Assembly: GCA_907164885.2 (NCBI GenBank)
Contig: OU015490.1
Coordinates: 206,999,981 to 207,063,980, forward strand
Origin: Dolomedes plantarius
Lineage: Eukaryota > Arthropoda > Arachnida > Araneae > Dolomedidae
Direction of reading: 5' to 3'
DNA length: 64,000 nt
Positions 19,939 to 33,067 of the stretch are shown here, one piece after another. How positions within the stretch are numbered: the stretch's first letter is position 1; each line of letters starts with the position of its first letter. The notes beneath the pieces were generated by a model. The model was not told the origin of the DNA. It was given only the letters and a program-made list of their open reading frames with translations, and made no database searches. The position numbers and the translations under genes are program-made.

Positions 19939-22244
19939 TTATTTTAAAAACATCTCAAATGACTACTAATTGGTACCCGTCAAACCATGACGGCCGGATA
20001 AATATAAAATACACAAATTATACTCATCATACTTATAACAGATGTTTGCCAAATGTTGAAAATCGTATTATTAAGCACAGTTGCTGTTACTTATGACAAC
20101 TTTAGAACTTAATCCAATACACTTGCAGCCGTGACTATTGGTCATTTATTTAAGGGGGCACCGTATAGGTGTCAAGTATTACCCCCTACAAGCCGGTCCC
20201 CTAATTTAGAACCGGGTCAAGTGCCGAGACCGGGGCACTTTATCCCGCACCTCCAGAGGTAATTTTGAGAACTTTGAGGACTTTGCAACCCCGACGGATT
20301 TTACTTGCACCAGCGGCTATTAGTGTACACAGCATATAAAGAATAGAGAAATACACTTTAAAAAATACTATGGAACACAATAAAAAGAAATCTAGTTACT
20401 GAACAGTACGAAATAAAGAATTTCCGTCAGGTTTAATTCTATATCTCGTAAACATAATTAAAAATGGCAGAGAGAGAGCAAAAGAGATTCCACGGGATAA
20501 AAATATTAACATGTTTAAGTGGACTAGTTCTAAGTAAGTATCTAAAGCCAGATCTAAACATGTCACTGAGCCTGCGCAGAAACAAATAAATGCGTTTATG
20601 CGGCCTTAATCTGAGTGAGTATCTAAAGCTAGATTTAAACAAGTCACATAGCATGCGTAGAAAACAATTTTTAATTGTAAATTGTCGCTATTATTAGAAA
20701 TTGAGGTTACAAAAACAAAAGTTTGACAAATCTATACATTAAAATATTTCATTTAAGACCAAAATGAAGTAAATTGATACAGTAGTTTTCTCTCACAGAC
20801 TGCCAATGAATCGGTTTAGCAACTTAAATGTATAGATTTATAGATTTGGAAGATATGTAAAATTTTAATGCTATTTATAACTTAAAATTGTTCGTCTAAT
20901 TTAAACAAATCTTAATATTTTTATCAATTGTCCATACAGAACTCAGTAAATGTTTATGAAGATAACCAGGTTATCAGCCTTTTCACTGAAAATGTATAAC
21001 GTTAAAAACTAAATTAATAATGTTACAAAAATCATTTTAATAATTTCTGCATTTTTTTTCAGTATGTAATGAATGTACAATTTAGAAGAATATAATATAT
21101 ATGTCTTTCTATAAAAATATTTAGTCTTCTCATATTAAATTCTCAGTTTAGGTATTAAAAACTAAATTTTTAATTTCGTGTTCAGTGTTTCGCGCTCAGT
21201 AATTCCTATTTTAGCACTCATTAAATCTTGAAGCAGTTTCGATATATTTAAAATTTTTATAATTACAAATTTGTAACGAAATAATCACTGCTACTTTTAA
21301 AATAATTTTATATTTTCACAAATATTTTTTAACTCAAGTATATAAAAAACTTTATTTTCTGTATATATTCAACATTCAAAACACAGATTTCCATCTTGAT
21401 AAGCTTGCATTTATCCAAAATGTTTAAAAAATGACACGATAGAGAGAGATAAAGTCAATACTTTCTGATATTTTTCTCTTAAAAGTTGATGGCGAGTTAG
21501 CTATCGACAAATGTGTCTTTGAATCATTAAGATGAATAGTTTCTAAACCCGAATCTATAACTATAGATAGACTAAGAAAAGCCCAGGAAAAGTGGGATAT
21601 GCTCTTTCATATCATTAATTCTCTCTTTTTTAATTTATCTCTTTTTCACAGCGGCCTGAAATCATTCAAAACATATAATACAGAAGATGAAAATTATGAA
21701 AATGAGAAGAGATAGAAATTTGAAATTAAATGAAACAGCAGTTGGAAATGAAACATTCAGATTTGACATAAAAAATTATTCCTGTGCTGGTAAAGAAAGC
21801 TTTAACCGTTGTGACGATATGTTTAACTTCAGATACGGTTTAGGACGATTATGTATCAACAGATACTGAAATTATTCAGGGACAGTGGTTTAAATCTTTC
21901 AAACGATTGCGGACATGAGTTTAAAGATATTTTTTTTATCAAAATATTCTATGTAATAGAGGAATACATTTTTTACTGGGGTATGGTTTTCAATCTTTAA
22001 TTACAAATGATTTATTTAAATTTTAATTATGCGAGTAGAAATGGTGTATTGTGTGTTTATAACAGCACATAAAATACACCTTTTCTTCTCGAATAATTTA
22101 AATCCGGAGAAATGGTTTATACCGTGTTTATAACAGCACATAAAACAGTGATTGGTCTTTGAAGATAAATTTGATAGAGAGGTGTTGCTTTCCGTTTCCC
22201 AAGTCGCAATTCAGGCCATTGGTTGAACTAACCCTTCTTCATCG
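19939..22244. other. Mostly AT-rich; one GC-richer patch and one short duplication
   Basis: At 20145-20330 a GC-richer patch (GCCGGTCCCCTAATTTAGAA, CACCAGCGGC) stands out and may be a piece of a dispersed repeat I cannot name. At 20530-20660 two copies of a unit about 80 bases apart share GTATCTAAAGCNAGATNTAA. No gene is recognised, including the small frames at 20439-20654 and 21687-21869. Confidence 0.4.
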
Positions 22245-22830
22245 GATGAAACCCTTCAATATCGGGATTATTTGAAGGAATTTGGCTCTAAAAAAGAAGC
22301 ATGTAGCGCTTCTTTGGATACCTGTGCATTGTGGAGTTACTGGGAACGAAGAAGCATATTTCCTTGCAAGGAATGCCTCTAGATTGTTTCAGTCAAAATT
22401 TTCCACATTATCGTATCATCCCATAAAGATATATATTAAACAGAGTATAACTAAAAATTTTAAATTACAGCTGTTTAACCGATTACAGACAAACCGGTTG
22501 AAAGTTGAGGTTCTCCTAACCATTCCCAAAGAACCTCGTCGTGAAGCTGTTGCTCAGTTCCGTCTTTTGACTGGTCAACACTGCCTGGGATAACATCTCC
22601 ATCGCATTGGGATTTTCGACCAACCAAACTGCTCTCTTTGTAATATGGCAGAACCAAATGAACCGAGCCCACCTCCATCGTTGCTTGTCACTTCATGGTG
22701 ACTGTGAGATGGCGAGGTACTGGCAAGCTAGAGAACTCGTAAGGCAATGACTTCTGTCATTTTTTGGTTGAATAATTTTTTTGTGCTATTTTGTACTTCT
22801 TTCTTTTGTATTACGTTGCCATTGAAAATA
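22245..22830 (+). pseudogene. LINE C-terminal fragment (RNase H end and cysteine tail)
   Basis: An open stretch at 22282-22593 contains the last RNase H motif as WIPVHCGVTGNEEAYFLARN, normally GNExAD, so the aspartate is replaced by Y. It continues to PRREAVAQFRLLTGQHCLG and a TAA; beyond it the same frame reads HLHRIGIFDQPNCSLCNMAE, a typical LINE C-terminal cysteine motif. It belongs to a different lineage from the LINE at 18365. No target-site duplication found. Confidence 0.75.
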
Positions 22831-22932
22831 AAAAAAGAATAACTGCACAAACTTTAGTTTAATAGACAAAATTTCTAAGATAAAAAAAAAATTAGAAAAA
22901 ATGTTTTTCTTTGTTATGGGATATAATAAATA

Positions 22933-22940
<8 letters not shown>

Positions 22941-22997
<57 letters not shown>
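22941..22997. repeat. (TA)n microsatellite
   Basis: About 57 bases of TA alternation. Confidence 0.95.
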
Positions 22998-23000
<3 letters not shown>

Positions 23001-24528
23001 ATTGGAAATAACTGGAAAACTTCTTTTCAGAGGTTTACACTGAGCTGAACGAATCCAAAATGCATGCTATACAGTGGTCTTAAATAATATGACAAAGAAA
23101 TGGGTTAAGTTCTTAATTTATAAGTTAAAAAATCTGCGGTTCGCATTCAGTTAAAACAAACGAAACATATGTAATTTATTTATAATTTTACTGTGCTCAG
23201 TATTTATTAATATTTTAAATAAATGAGTGCATCATGCAATATTTTCCCCATCTTTTTAATTATATTATAAAGATAATTTTACAATTTAAAGAATATTGTT
23301 ATAAACTATTTAATTTCCAAACCAAATATATAATCTAAGGAGTTGTTCATTCCCAGAATAATGAAAGAATCTCTCTAGAAAGCTTTATCAAAAAAGGGTA
23401 TCACTACTCGAAAAATGATAAAAGAATATAAATGTACCATTTTTAATACATTTACATTAAAAATCTTAGAAACAGTAGAAAAGGAGATCTTACTGTCTAA
23501 AAAAAACCGGTTGCATCCATTTATTACTTTAGGAATTAATGTATTTTTTCTTGTGTTTTAAAGAATATTGTTATAAACTATTTAATTTTTAAACCAAATA
23601 TATAATCTAATGAGTTATTCATGGCCAGAATAATGAAAGAATTTCATTGGTGAAAGAAAGAATTGGTGTTTAAGGTGTATAATGTCCATATAAATGGGAC
23701 TGTCATTTAGAGTAATAAAGAACAGGATTATGGAAATGACGAAAAAAAATATCTTACCTGAATACTTTAGAGCCAACAACTGATAAAATGAAGAATTTTT
23801 CCTTTTAAATTGTAAAAAAAAAAAAAATAAATTCAGCATAATCTACAAAAGCAACGTGAAAATATGTTTCCAGACGGTTTAATTAAACTCAAAATTTCAG
23901 AAAGATTATTTTATAAACCATTTTACTTAGTTTGAAAATGGAGTATTTGATAATTTGTCTGTGGAAATTTTTTCAATAAATAAATATTCAAATATGTTAT
24001 GTATTGTGATAGGCATATATAAAATGTTTTAAACATTGCACAAAATATGGATATAGTTTAAATTTATTTCAAATTAGCCATTATGACTATAGATTTTTTT
24101 AAAAAAAATTTTGCAAACGCATTTACCAAATTGTAGAGGAATGTTTAGATTTACAAAGGAACAAGTTATAAATTTTTTGTCTCAGTAATTTGGAAAAATT
24201 ATTAAAAATCTATCCGTAACACAAATCTTTCTTACAAAAATCCCTTTTTTTATTTTTTTGGCTAAAATCATAATCTTTGCAGTTAAATAACACACACCGT
24301 AGACTGCTAAATTGAAGGGATTTTATAGACACTGCATCTTCATGCTGAACTCCTTAAATTGTTGCTTTATGTTAATCTGCACTTGTATATTCATATCTGA
24401 TGGGTATTTTTTTTAAATCGCAATCTGTAATACGATATTTTTAAAATTCCTGGAGGAGATTTTAAGAAATATTTTGCACCGTATCTGAAAATATTATCTC
24501 CGAAAGTTCAGAAAATATGATCTCCGGG

Positions 24529-24607
<79 letters not shown>

Positions 24608-25639
24608 AAGTTTTTACTTTGACTAATCTAAAGAGATTATCACACTTGTAATAATATGAGTGAGAGTTGGTATAATCAACCGCCTGTTCTGCATTATCCA
24701 CCTCTGCAAAACCTCTAGCTTTGGCAAATTTTTATTTGACAATTCGTGAACTGGCCTTTGATTGTCAGACGCATCGCGAATTTGCCAACCAAAGCCGAAA
24801 ACAGTTTGTAATTCGGGATTATTTTCTGGACTATTTCGGTGTGAGTTTCTAGTGTGTTCATTTGTTATAATTTGGTTACAATTGGTTAAAAATGTACATT
24901 CCTTTAGAAATCTATCGTCCTGAACTGATTCTTAAGATCATTATTTATCTGTATGTACTATATTGTGGAGGTATTTTTAAGAAAAATACAAACCTTAAAA
25001 ATTCTTCGTAATATAATTGCGTATATTTTATTTTGGTGCCTTTTTTGCGGGAAATTTCCGAATATTTTGTTCTAACAAAGAATAAGAATGAAGTCTGTAG
25101 TACAAACTCTGGGATGTATGAGGAATAAAGAGGTTATTTATTATCTTTTGGGGAAGATTTCCACTCTTACTTTCACTAATCCTGATCTATATCGTGAAGA
25201 ATAAACTAGTCTCTCATCTTATTTTTAGGAAATACTTTATTATATAACATACGATCGTAATAACATGCACAGAAATATGCTACATATCACAAATGCGGAG
25301 AAATTTTCTTCTCGTTTTCATATTTTTGCTTTTAATTCGTTTATTTATTTTTACCAGTGATTTACGTGATCAACTGGACTTATTAGTTCAAGATTTCTCA
25401 TTTTTTTTATCTAACTTCTATTATCAGGTCAAGAAACTGTACATATTTTCACACATATACAAAATAAACCTAAATTTTGTAAAACACCTATATAAATATT
25501 CTGCAAAAGTATGAACAATAGGCACTGCTCTCGGAAACTTTAATAGTAAGAGGTTTTGAACTTTTATTTGTCAAAATTTTAGAACACTCTGTTTTAGGAT
25601 TTTCCTATTTAATGTCTATTAAGAAAAATCTTGTCATGC
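22998..25639. other. AT-rich non-coding stretch with a 272-bp-spaced duplication
   Basis: A block of about 90 bases at 23288-23380 recurs at 23560-23652 with only a handful of differences (both begin AAAGAATATTGTTATAAACT). Flanks differ after the block. No gene is seen; the minus-strand frame at 23615-23839 and the plus-strand frame at 25293-25514 are low-complexity. Confidence 0.45.
24536..24604. repeat. (TA)n microsatellite
   Basis: About 69 bases of TA alternation. Confidence 0.95.
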
Positions 25640-25925
25640 ACGCATGGATCGCTCCCCTGGTACACTCTTGGACCTAGAAGATCTCTTGCTCTGAACTGCG
25701 GCATGAATATTCAAACTGTGTTCTCCCGCTTTTATAGTGGCCAACTGAAGAGCCTCACATTTAACTGTGGTCGCAACAAGACCTCCCCATCCCACACTCT
25801 CGAGTACCTGGGGTTGTCCCGTGACAACCCGTTTTCTGAATCTCTTTTGGTGTCGGATTTTGTTGCTGGTGAATGGACTCGGATTTGGTATAGCAGGAGC
25901 TATACGTGTAGATTAGAAATAACAA
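25640..25925 (+). pseudogene. LINE C-terminal tail fragment, decayed
   Basis: An island of higher GC encodes IQTVFSRFYSGQLKSLTFNC followed by SPSHTLEYLGL and LLVSDFVA. This resembles the terminal region of spider LINE-type proteins, where a CxxC and an HILxC motif normally sit; here the cysteines are mostly gone. The call rests on pattern recognition of about 50 residues. Confidence 0.45.
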
Positions 25926-26425
25926 CATAAAAGCAAATACTATCTAATAAAAGTTTTTTCTGAGTTTTAGATAATTATAAATCTCTGAAAAAACTTAGCC
26001 TTCTTTGAAACTCGGCTGAGAAATCATAAAATGAAAGATCTTGACTTTTATTGTATATTTTTGAAATATATTTTAAAATATGTTTATTACTTTATTAGAT
26101 TTTCATACACGATTTGTCCTATGCAAAATAAATCCTATATTATGTCCTATATCTTATATACTAAAAATTATTGAAGATAACCTGCAAAAACAATAGCTCT
26201 CTGTTTGCATTTTGTTTTTCCCTTTTGTCCCGTAAAAAAGGTTAAATTAATATAATAATAGCATTTGTACTACAAATTTATCTATAAATTTATTTATGGT
26301 AAACGAAGTTATGAGTTTTATAGGGGAAAAAAATTTTTCAAATATGATTGAGTGCGCTGTAGATCTTTGTTTCAGGTTTCTTTGTTTTTCTTATTATATC
26401 ACTTCTGCGTTTTGTTACATTTTAA
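25926..26425. other. AT-rich non-coding stretch
   Basis: Nothing recognisable. Confidence 0.4.
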
Positions 26426-26442
26426 ACCCATTTAAGACTGGC

Positions 26443-26458
26443 GTTGCGAAAACGCAAC
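26443..26458. repeat. Palindrome GTTGCGAAAACGCAAC, copy 1
   Basis: It lies about 15 bases inside the left end, with arms GTTGCG/CGCAAC and spacer AAAA. Confidence 0.95.
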
Positions 26459-26786
26459 ATTAATTTCTGTATTTTTTAAAGCTATGTTCTAAGTTTTGTA
26501 CGTCTGAAGTAACATTTTTATTTTATTCTCTATACTTTAATTGATCATAATAAATTTTTTGTTTCCACATTTGCCCGCTTTTAGCACTTGCAAAAAATTG
26601 TTTTTTTCTGGGGTTTTGAAAGGGAAAAAAAAGACTAATTTCAAATAATAACCTTAGATAGCAGCACATGTTAAATTTCCGATATGATGCTTGTTCCGAG
26701 TTTACTAGAGACTAAAGAACAAAATGGCTTCAACAGGTAAGGCATAATTTTTGTTTTTATGTTTCTCAATTCATATTTTTAAAAAT

Positions 26787-26802
26787 GTTGCGAAAACGCA
26801 AC
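26787..26802. repeat. Palindrome GTTGCGAAAACGCAAC, copy 2
   Basis: It is flanked by ATCAGTCT on its right, the reverse of the AGACTG flank of copy 1, so the longer motif is inverted relative to copies 1 and 3. Confidence 0.95.
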
Positions 26803-26924
26803 ATCAGTCTAATGTGTATAGCTTAATTCCAATGTGTATTATTAGTGCTGCCTAGTTTTTATTCAGTAGATTGGTATTTTGTTTCATTTCAGATAAGTTG
26901 TATCTAGAAAAAAGCGATTTTTCA

Positions 26925-27530
26925 CATTGGAAGAGACATTGGAGTATTTTCATGGGCTAGATGATGATGAATTTCAGAATCGTCCTCAACAGAAGCTAAT
27001 GATGAACCATAATTCGTCATTATCCCTCCAGATCCGGATGATTTGACGGATGAAGAAGCTATTTATGATAATATTTTTTGTGAAAATGTCGAATCACCTA
27101 AAGACATTGCAGGTGAAATCAACATTTTTTTCTAATAAATGTAAAAGTAAGAAATATAGTAAGAAAAAGGAGCATATTATATGGGAAAAATGGATACTCT
27201 ACATGGATGTAATGCATTCTAAAATAAGTTTATTAGAGTTCAGAGATCTATATCTTTGAGAGAGCCATATCTTTGATAAAAACGCTTGAAGTAATGCAGA
27301 AGAATTCTGTTTTACCTGAAGCTTCACATATTGGAAGACTATCTTCAATTCAAAATCTAATTCTCAACGATACTCGGAAAGGCCGTATGGGCCATATTAT
27401 TGCTAAAAATAGTGAAAATAAACAAAAAAATGTAAACACTACAAAAGTCAAACAATTGCAGTATGTAATAAGTGCAATGTACCTCTTCATGCGAAATGTT
27501 TCAAAGATTTTAAATTTTTTTAAATTTTTT
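26925..27530 (+). pseudogene. piggyBac-type transposase, N- and C-terminal parts only
   Basis: Across frames, the N-terminal acidic region is readable: LDDDEFQNRPQQ, then FVIIPPDPDDLTDEEAIYDN and VESPKDIAGEI (about 27016-27125), a piggyBac hallmark. After a short AT-rich stretch the C-terminal cysteine domain appears at about 27453-27512 as TIAVCNKCNVPLHAKCFKDF. The DDE core between them is gone and stops interrupt the rest. Confidence 0.75.
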
Positions 27531-27582
27531 ATAATTTTAAACATTTTATATTTTTAAAATTTTTATACCGCTTTGGACTGAT

Positions 27583-27598
27583 GTTGCGAAAACGCAAC
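27583..27598. repeat. Palindrome GTTGCGAAAACGCAAC, copy 3
   Basis: Preceded by GGACTGAT, matching the orientation of copy 1. It lies about 130 bases inside the right end. Confidence 0.95.
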
Positions 27599-27735
27599 AT
27601 TTTGTAAACTCTCGTAAAAATAAATTTAATTTTATGGAAACAACTTATTGTGTAATTAGTGTTCTAAGAAGTGTTAAAAAACTGTTTGGTGCATTTCCAA
27701 TAAAGGAAACAGTGCAGCGGTCTTAAATGGGTTAA

Positions 27736-28049
27736 TTGTAACATTAACTTTCATATTTTCCCATAATATGATTAAGCGTATTATTAATTATTAATAATTA
27801 TAATTAATAAAAGTATGTATAACTCTCTTACGAAACATTTAAGAGCACATAGTACTTCGTTAAAGTTATGCTATTAATATGATAAAATGCTTAAAAAATT
27901 AAAAACGAAGTGTAGAAATTGCGAATCAAACCTCTTTTGGACAGTAGAGAGATGATAACCAAGTTGAAAATTTATTAAGTAAGAAACTTGGTCATAAATC
28001 AAACTTGACTTAACCCATATTAAAATATTTTCATGCATATTTATCTTTG

Positions 28050-28086
<37 letters not shown>

Positions 28087-28969
28087 TCGTTTATTAAAAA
28101 TTTTAAAAACGTTACATTTTTAGAAAATTATGGTCATGATACTCTACATTTTAGTTAAGTTCATGAAATTTTTTCATTTTTCCAATTAAATCTTCATGGG
28201 TGTTAAAAGTTAAGAATTTAAGTAGCTTGCATGGAGATTTAATATGCACTTCAAGAACATTATTTTCTCCAAAAAAGTCACGAAAATTAAGAATGGCTAG
28301 TTTCGACATAACAGTGATTTTACATACATTATCACGATTTTCATTTCAAAGCTGAAAATATTTTTTTTCAAACTGGATCTTCGACAAAAAAGATAGCTCT
28401 CAAAAATATTCACAAATATGGAATTCATATACTTTTGGAAAAAGATGAAAAAACATTTATGGTACATAACGGTCAAAGTTAAGCGTGGATTTTCCTGTTA
28501 TAGTACTTGCAGTATTTTTTTTTTCGTTTTACGGCTGGAGAGACAGCTAAGAAGGTTCTTATGTTCTGAAAGGAAAATTTAACAAGCTGGCCAATCAGAA
28601 TGGCTGTAGATTAAAATCTGTGTGTTTACGTAGAATGCAGATGTTGTTATTATCATTAACGTCGAATTTGATAAGTAGAAAGACACACGACTGTTACAAT
28701 TACGCAAATTTTACAAACAAATAAGTTTATTCAACATAAATTGAATGAAAATTATTTAAATCTTAACTGCTTTTGTATAAATATTTAAGTATTAAAAATA
28801 TGCAAAGGCTGTATATAATTCAAAGAAAATATTTTTTAAATTATGTACCAATTAAAAATTACATTTCGCATTAACATTTAATCTTATATAATCATAATTA
28901 TTCATCACTTAACATATGACACTATTTTTCTCTATAAATAACTATTTATTGCTTAGAGGGGAACTTACT
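27736..28969. other. AT-rich non-coding stretch with a (TA)n tract
   Basis: A TA tract lies at about 28050-28085. Nothing else is recognised. Confidence 0.5.
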
Positions 28970-29890
28970 TGAGGGCGCTAGACCGATTTTGCTGTTAATT
29001 GTGGACATAAAATGAAGATACAGACTTTACTGACAATGTGGCACAAACCAAAATTTTTACAAAACACTTTAGCGTAAAATAAATATAGAATTGGTATATA
29101 GAAATACCTATATGCACTTTATATTTATAAAAATAGAAAAATACGTCTCACCTAGGGCGCAAGACCGATTTGCACCCACTTTCGGGCAGAAAACGCGAAA
29201 ACGAATTTTCTGGCAATGTGGTAAAGTACCGACATTGTTGTAAATTCTGTAGCATAAAATATGACTTAAATACTTGTAGGGGATATCGGACGTTACAAAA
29301 AGTTGGTGGCACCTGCCAGATTTGCGGCAGGTGTGGACAGAAAAAGCGAAATCGACTTTCCCGTCAATGGGGAAGAAACCGAATTTTTTGCAGTGCACTC
29401 TAGCATAAATAAATACTTATATTAAACATATGTAGATAACTACCTGGCGCCTAAAAATCTCTAATCAGAGGCTCTTGACCGATTTGTGGGCCATGTGCGA
29501 ACAGAAAAAGTAAAAGTAGACTCTCCCGACAATCTGGACATAAAACCGAATTTTTTTGCAAAATAACTCAGTGTAAAATAAATATTAATTACACGTAGAC
29601 GAATTCCAGACGATAAAAAAAATGGCCCACTTAAGGCTCTATATCTATTTCCGGCCACAGTCGGCAGATAAAACGAATTTCACTTTTCCGACGGTGTCTA
29701 AGAAACCGAAATTCATACAAAATTACTCTAGCATAAAATGAATATAAAATGTATGTCAAGGAATGCCTGACGACTAAAAACAGTTTTTTTTGAGGCGCTT
29801 GACCGTTTGTGGCCAAGTGCGAGTAGAAAAAGCGAAATAGACTTCCCGGAAATGAATTTGTTCAAATGCGCTAGCGTAGAAATTATATTA
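28970..29890. repeat. Diverged tandem array, unit about 160 bp, about 6 copies
   Basis: Units start near 28971, 29152, 29306, 29471, 29632 and 29793, each beginning with a variant of GAGGCGCTTGACCGATTTGT. They continue through AGAAAAAGCGAAAT, GACTTTCCCGACAATG, AACCGAATTTTTT and CTCTAGCATAAAATAAATAT. Spacing is 153-181 bases. GC content is above the flanks. Minus-strand frames at 29108-29816 run through it but differ in each unit, so coding is unlikely. Confidence 0.8.
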
Positions 29891-29999
29891 AAAAGTAAAC
29901 ATCGAAAGTTATTTTCACCTCTACATGCAAAGTAGGAATAAGATTGTATAGAAATAGAAACTATTGATTTATGTGTTTCTGATATAAAAGCAAGATTGT

Positions 30000-32900
30000 T
30001 TCAAAGCTAAAAACTCCGTAAAAAGATATTGTTGCTTTCTCACCAACCATGAATTTTTTAAATATTTTTCTATAATTTTTTATTTAAATGTTTACTTAAA
30101 AGTCTTTATTATGCCAAATATTTTAATTAGCATTAGTTTATCTATGAAACATTCAACTGCTTATTAGTTATTCCCTTTTGAAGTAGTTTTATTCTTATAG
30201 CGGAGATTTATAGAAAGTTTAATTATATCAGAACTGAATGCCAATTACAACATAGTTTTAACTACATAATAAAGAGTTGCCTTATATCACAAATATAATT
30301 TGCTCTTCATACAGAAACTAAATTATATTTGCGATTTCGTCACAATGTAAATTAATTAAGAGAAAAATAAACAATTGATGCTAAAATTTAAAGAGACGTA
30401 ACTAAAATAATTGGAAAGCGTAGTTCAGTCTTCCTTTAAGCAATCCTTTGCTTCTAAAATAATTCCTATATTAAAGTTTCAGTTACTTATTGAAAGTATC
30501 CGATTATGTTCAATATGTTGATTTTGATGAAATTTCCATTTTTTTTAAAAATTCCTGTCTCTTAAATAATGAGAATGTATGTTTCGAAATCTGCTATTTG
30601 TTTTTTTTACTGGTCAATAATTAAAATGAATTAGCTAATGATCATTATAAATAAAATTAGAACAGCAGAGCAGGCGATATAAATAAAAGTGAAAACCTTG
30701 TATTTTCTCTGAATAATTTCTTTTTCATAAAAAAAAATGTATACGACTATTGTGATAACAGGAATGTACAGGTATTTTGTTCATATTATTAAGAACTTAA
30801 TGAACTACAGATAAAGCTTAGTTCTATTATTTGCAGATTTATAGCTGCATTTATAAAACTATCATGAAAAAGGAATGAAATTTTACATCTGTAAAATTTT
30901 CCATGTAGCTGCATGACATATTCATATTTAGTTTTCAAGATATCAAATAATATGTTGTTTATCACATTCAAGAGGGACTAGGTACATATGATAAATAGAA
31001 ATTAAGGGTAATTGTGCATGTATTCTTTGTAAGCTAAAGCACTTTTTATGTTGAATTTCAACCAAATCTCTTCAATTTGGAAAAAAGTTGCACAGTAAGA
31101 GAAATAATGTTTTACCAGTTTACTATTTTTGCGCTATGTTTTTCTCAAAAAATAGGAGAACAATATTAAGAAGTAAACTTTTAGAAAATGTTGCATAGTT
31201 ATGGACTATTTTTCCACCATTTTTAGATTCATATGCTGTATTTTCTCGAAAAATTGGACAATAATTTTGGGAAGTAAAGAGCTTTTTGAAAGAAAAACGG
31301 CTCCATACGTAGTCGACCTTCCTTAAATCCAAACGTTGTCGACAAAACCTTAACATTTTTTTTTTCAGAAATATCCTTATATAAAGGGTAAAAATGGTAA
31401 ACGTTTTTCATCTGTATGTAAGGGCATGTGTACGTGTGAACCGGAAAAAATTTTTTTTTATTTATGTGTCAGAACACATAAATAACGTTTACCACATAAC
31501 AAGCATTACACTCATAACAAGTGAGTTTTGAAAGTACAAACGTCGTAAAAAAAATATGTTTATTTCCTCACATTCATGATTTCTTTAATACTGTATTTCT
31601 AATTTTTTGCGTTTTAAATATTTTAATTATGTATCTCATTTACCAACTATTTTAATGAGTAGTCACTTATGAAACGTTAGATATATATAAGTAATTTTTT
31701 CCAGATAAGTTTTATTATAAGTAGTGAATTCTAAAGCGACTTTAATTATTCAAAATCTAAGGAAATATGTTTAGAACTAAGCAATATAAATTAACTAAAA
31801 TTAAATAATTTATGCATAAATTTAAAACATACACACCCGAACTATATCTAAAGCCAGTGAATTCCTAATTTGAGACTTTCCTCCATCTAAAATGATTCTA
31901 CCCTAAACTTTCAACTTAGTATTTTAATTAAGTATTTTTAAAATTCAATTAAATATTTTAAAATTAATTATTTCTTTTGAAATATTTAACTATAAGGGTT
32001 TACTGAATAAAAGTTTAACTACTTATAAGAAATATTTTTCGAACTAATGTTACTATAAGTAGTGATTTATAAAATGTTATATTATTCAGGTCTGAAGGAA
32101 AATTTTTAGATCACAGGCAATATAATTTAATTACTGAAATTTAATAATTGAGCTTAAATTTAAAGAGATACACATAGACTAATGTGGAAAGCTGTAGTAT
32201 ATCCTTAATTTAAGATAGCTCCTGCTGCTAAAATATTGATACACTAAAGCTTCAGTTAGGTACATCAATTACGTAGTTTTAAATAGTTCAGGTAAATATT
32301 TTTAAATTAAGTCTTTCTTTTATGAAACATTTAATTATGAGTAGTGACTAATGAAATATTTAACTATTTAAAAGAAATATATTTTGGAACTAATTTTATT
32401 ATAAGAGTGATTTATAAAAAAAAGTCCCATTGTTAAAATCTGAGGAAATATTTTATATCTTATGCAATATAACTTTAATTAACTGAAGTTTATATTGTGA
32501 TAATGAAAATTTAAAGAGACACGCACCTAAACAATATGTGAATATAGTAAATTCTTAATTTTAGAATCTGCTTCTAAATTCTTCTACAACTATAGCTGAA
32601 ATTAAGTATTTTAAGTATTTCATAAAGTATTTTTAAATTATGTCTTTCCTTTACGAATATTTTAAGTATGAGAAGTTATACTCATAACATTCAACACTTA
32701 TAGGAATTTTCTTTTCAGACTAATTTTATTATTACTAGTGATTATAGAAGTTTAATTCTTCAGTTTGAAAAAATAGTTTTTTTAAATTAAACAATACGAT
32801 TTAATTTAATATGGATTGCTGAAATTTAAATAATGGATGCTGAAATTTGAAAAGACACCTTAACTAATGAGGAAAGAATAATTGCATTAATTTAAGTACC

Positions 32901-33067
32901 TCTTCCTTCTAAAATCATTCTATACTAAGCTTCGATTAAGTACTTTAATCAAGTATTTTCAAGTATTTCATTTAGAATTTTAAATTAAGTCTTCTTTTAC
33001 GAAATATTTTAGTTATAGGAAGTTACTTATGAAACGGTTTGAACACTTAAGAGTTTTTTTAACTAGT
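30000..33067. repeat. Diverged tandem array, unit about 330 bp, left part
   Basis: Repeated landmarks are AAGTCTTTCTTTTATGAAAC, ACTTATAAGAAATATATTTT, TTATTATAAGTAGTGATTTA, AAATTTAAAGAGACACACCT and CTTCTAAAATNATTCTACACT. Clear units start near 31600, 31975, 32300, 32640 and 32990; an isolated unit lies at about 30000-30500. The interval 30500-31500 is AT-rich with a small duplication near 31130-31300 and otherwise unassigned. Confidence 0.7.

Larger units (their letters stand above)
26428..27731 (+). mobile_element. piggyBac-type element, internally deleted
   Basis: The left end CCCATTTAAGACTGGCGTTG (about 26428) and the right end, in reverse CCCATTTAAGACCGCTGCAC, are TIRs of about 12 bases. 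The right end is followed by TTAA (27732-27735), the piggyBac target; the left flank reads TTTTAAA, one change or slip from TTAA. The element is about 1.3 kb and lacks a catalytic core. Three perfect copies of a 16-base palindrome lie inside it. Confidence 0.8.

Noticed and set aside
20145..20330. A conserved exon in a GC-richer patch
   Set aside because: No frame stays open for more than a short distance and no motif is recognisable; more likely a dispersed repeat.
29108..29816. Minus-strand ORFs as a small gene family
   Set aside because: They span a diverged tandem array, change frame between units and show no shared protein sequence.
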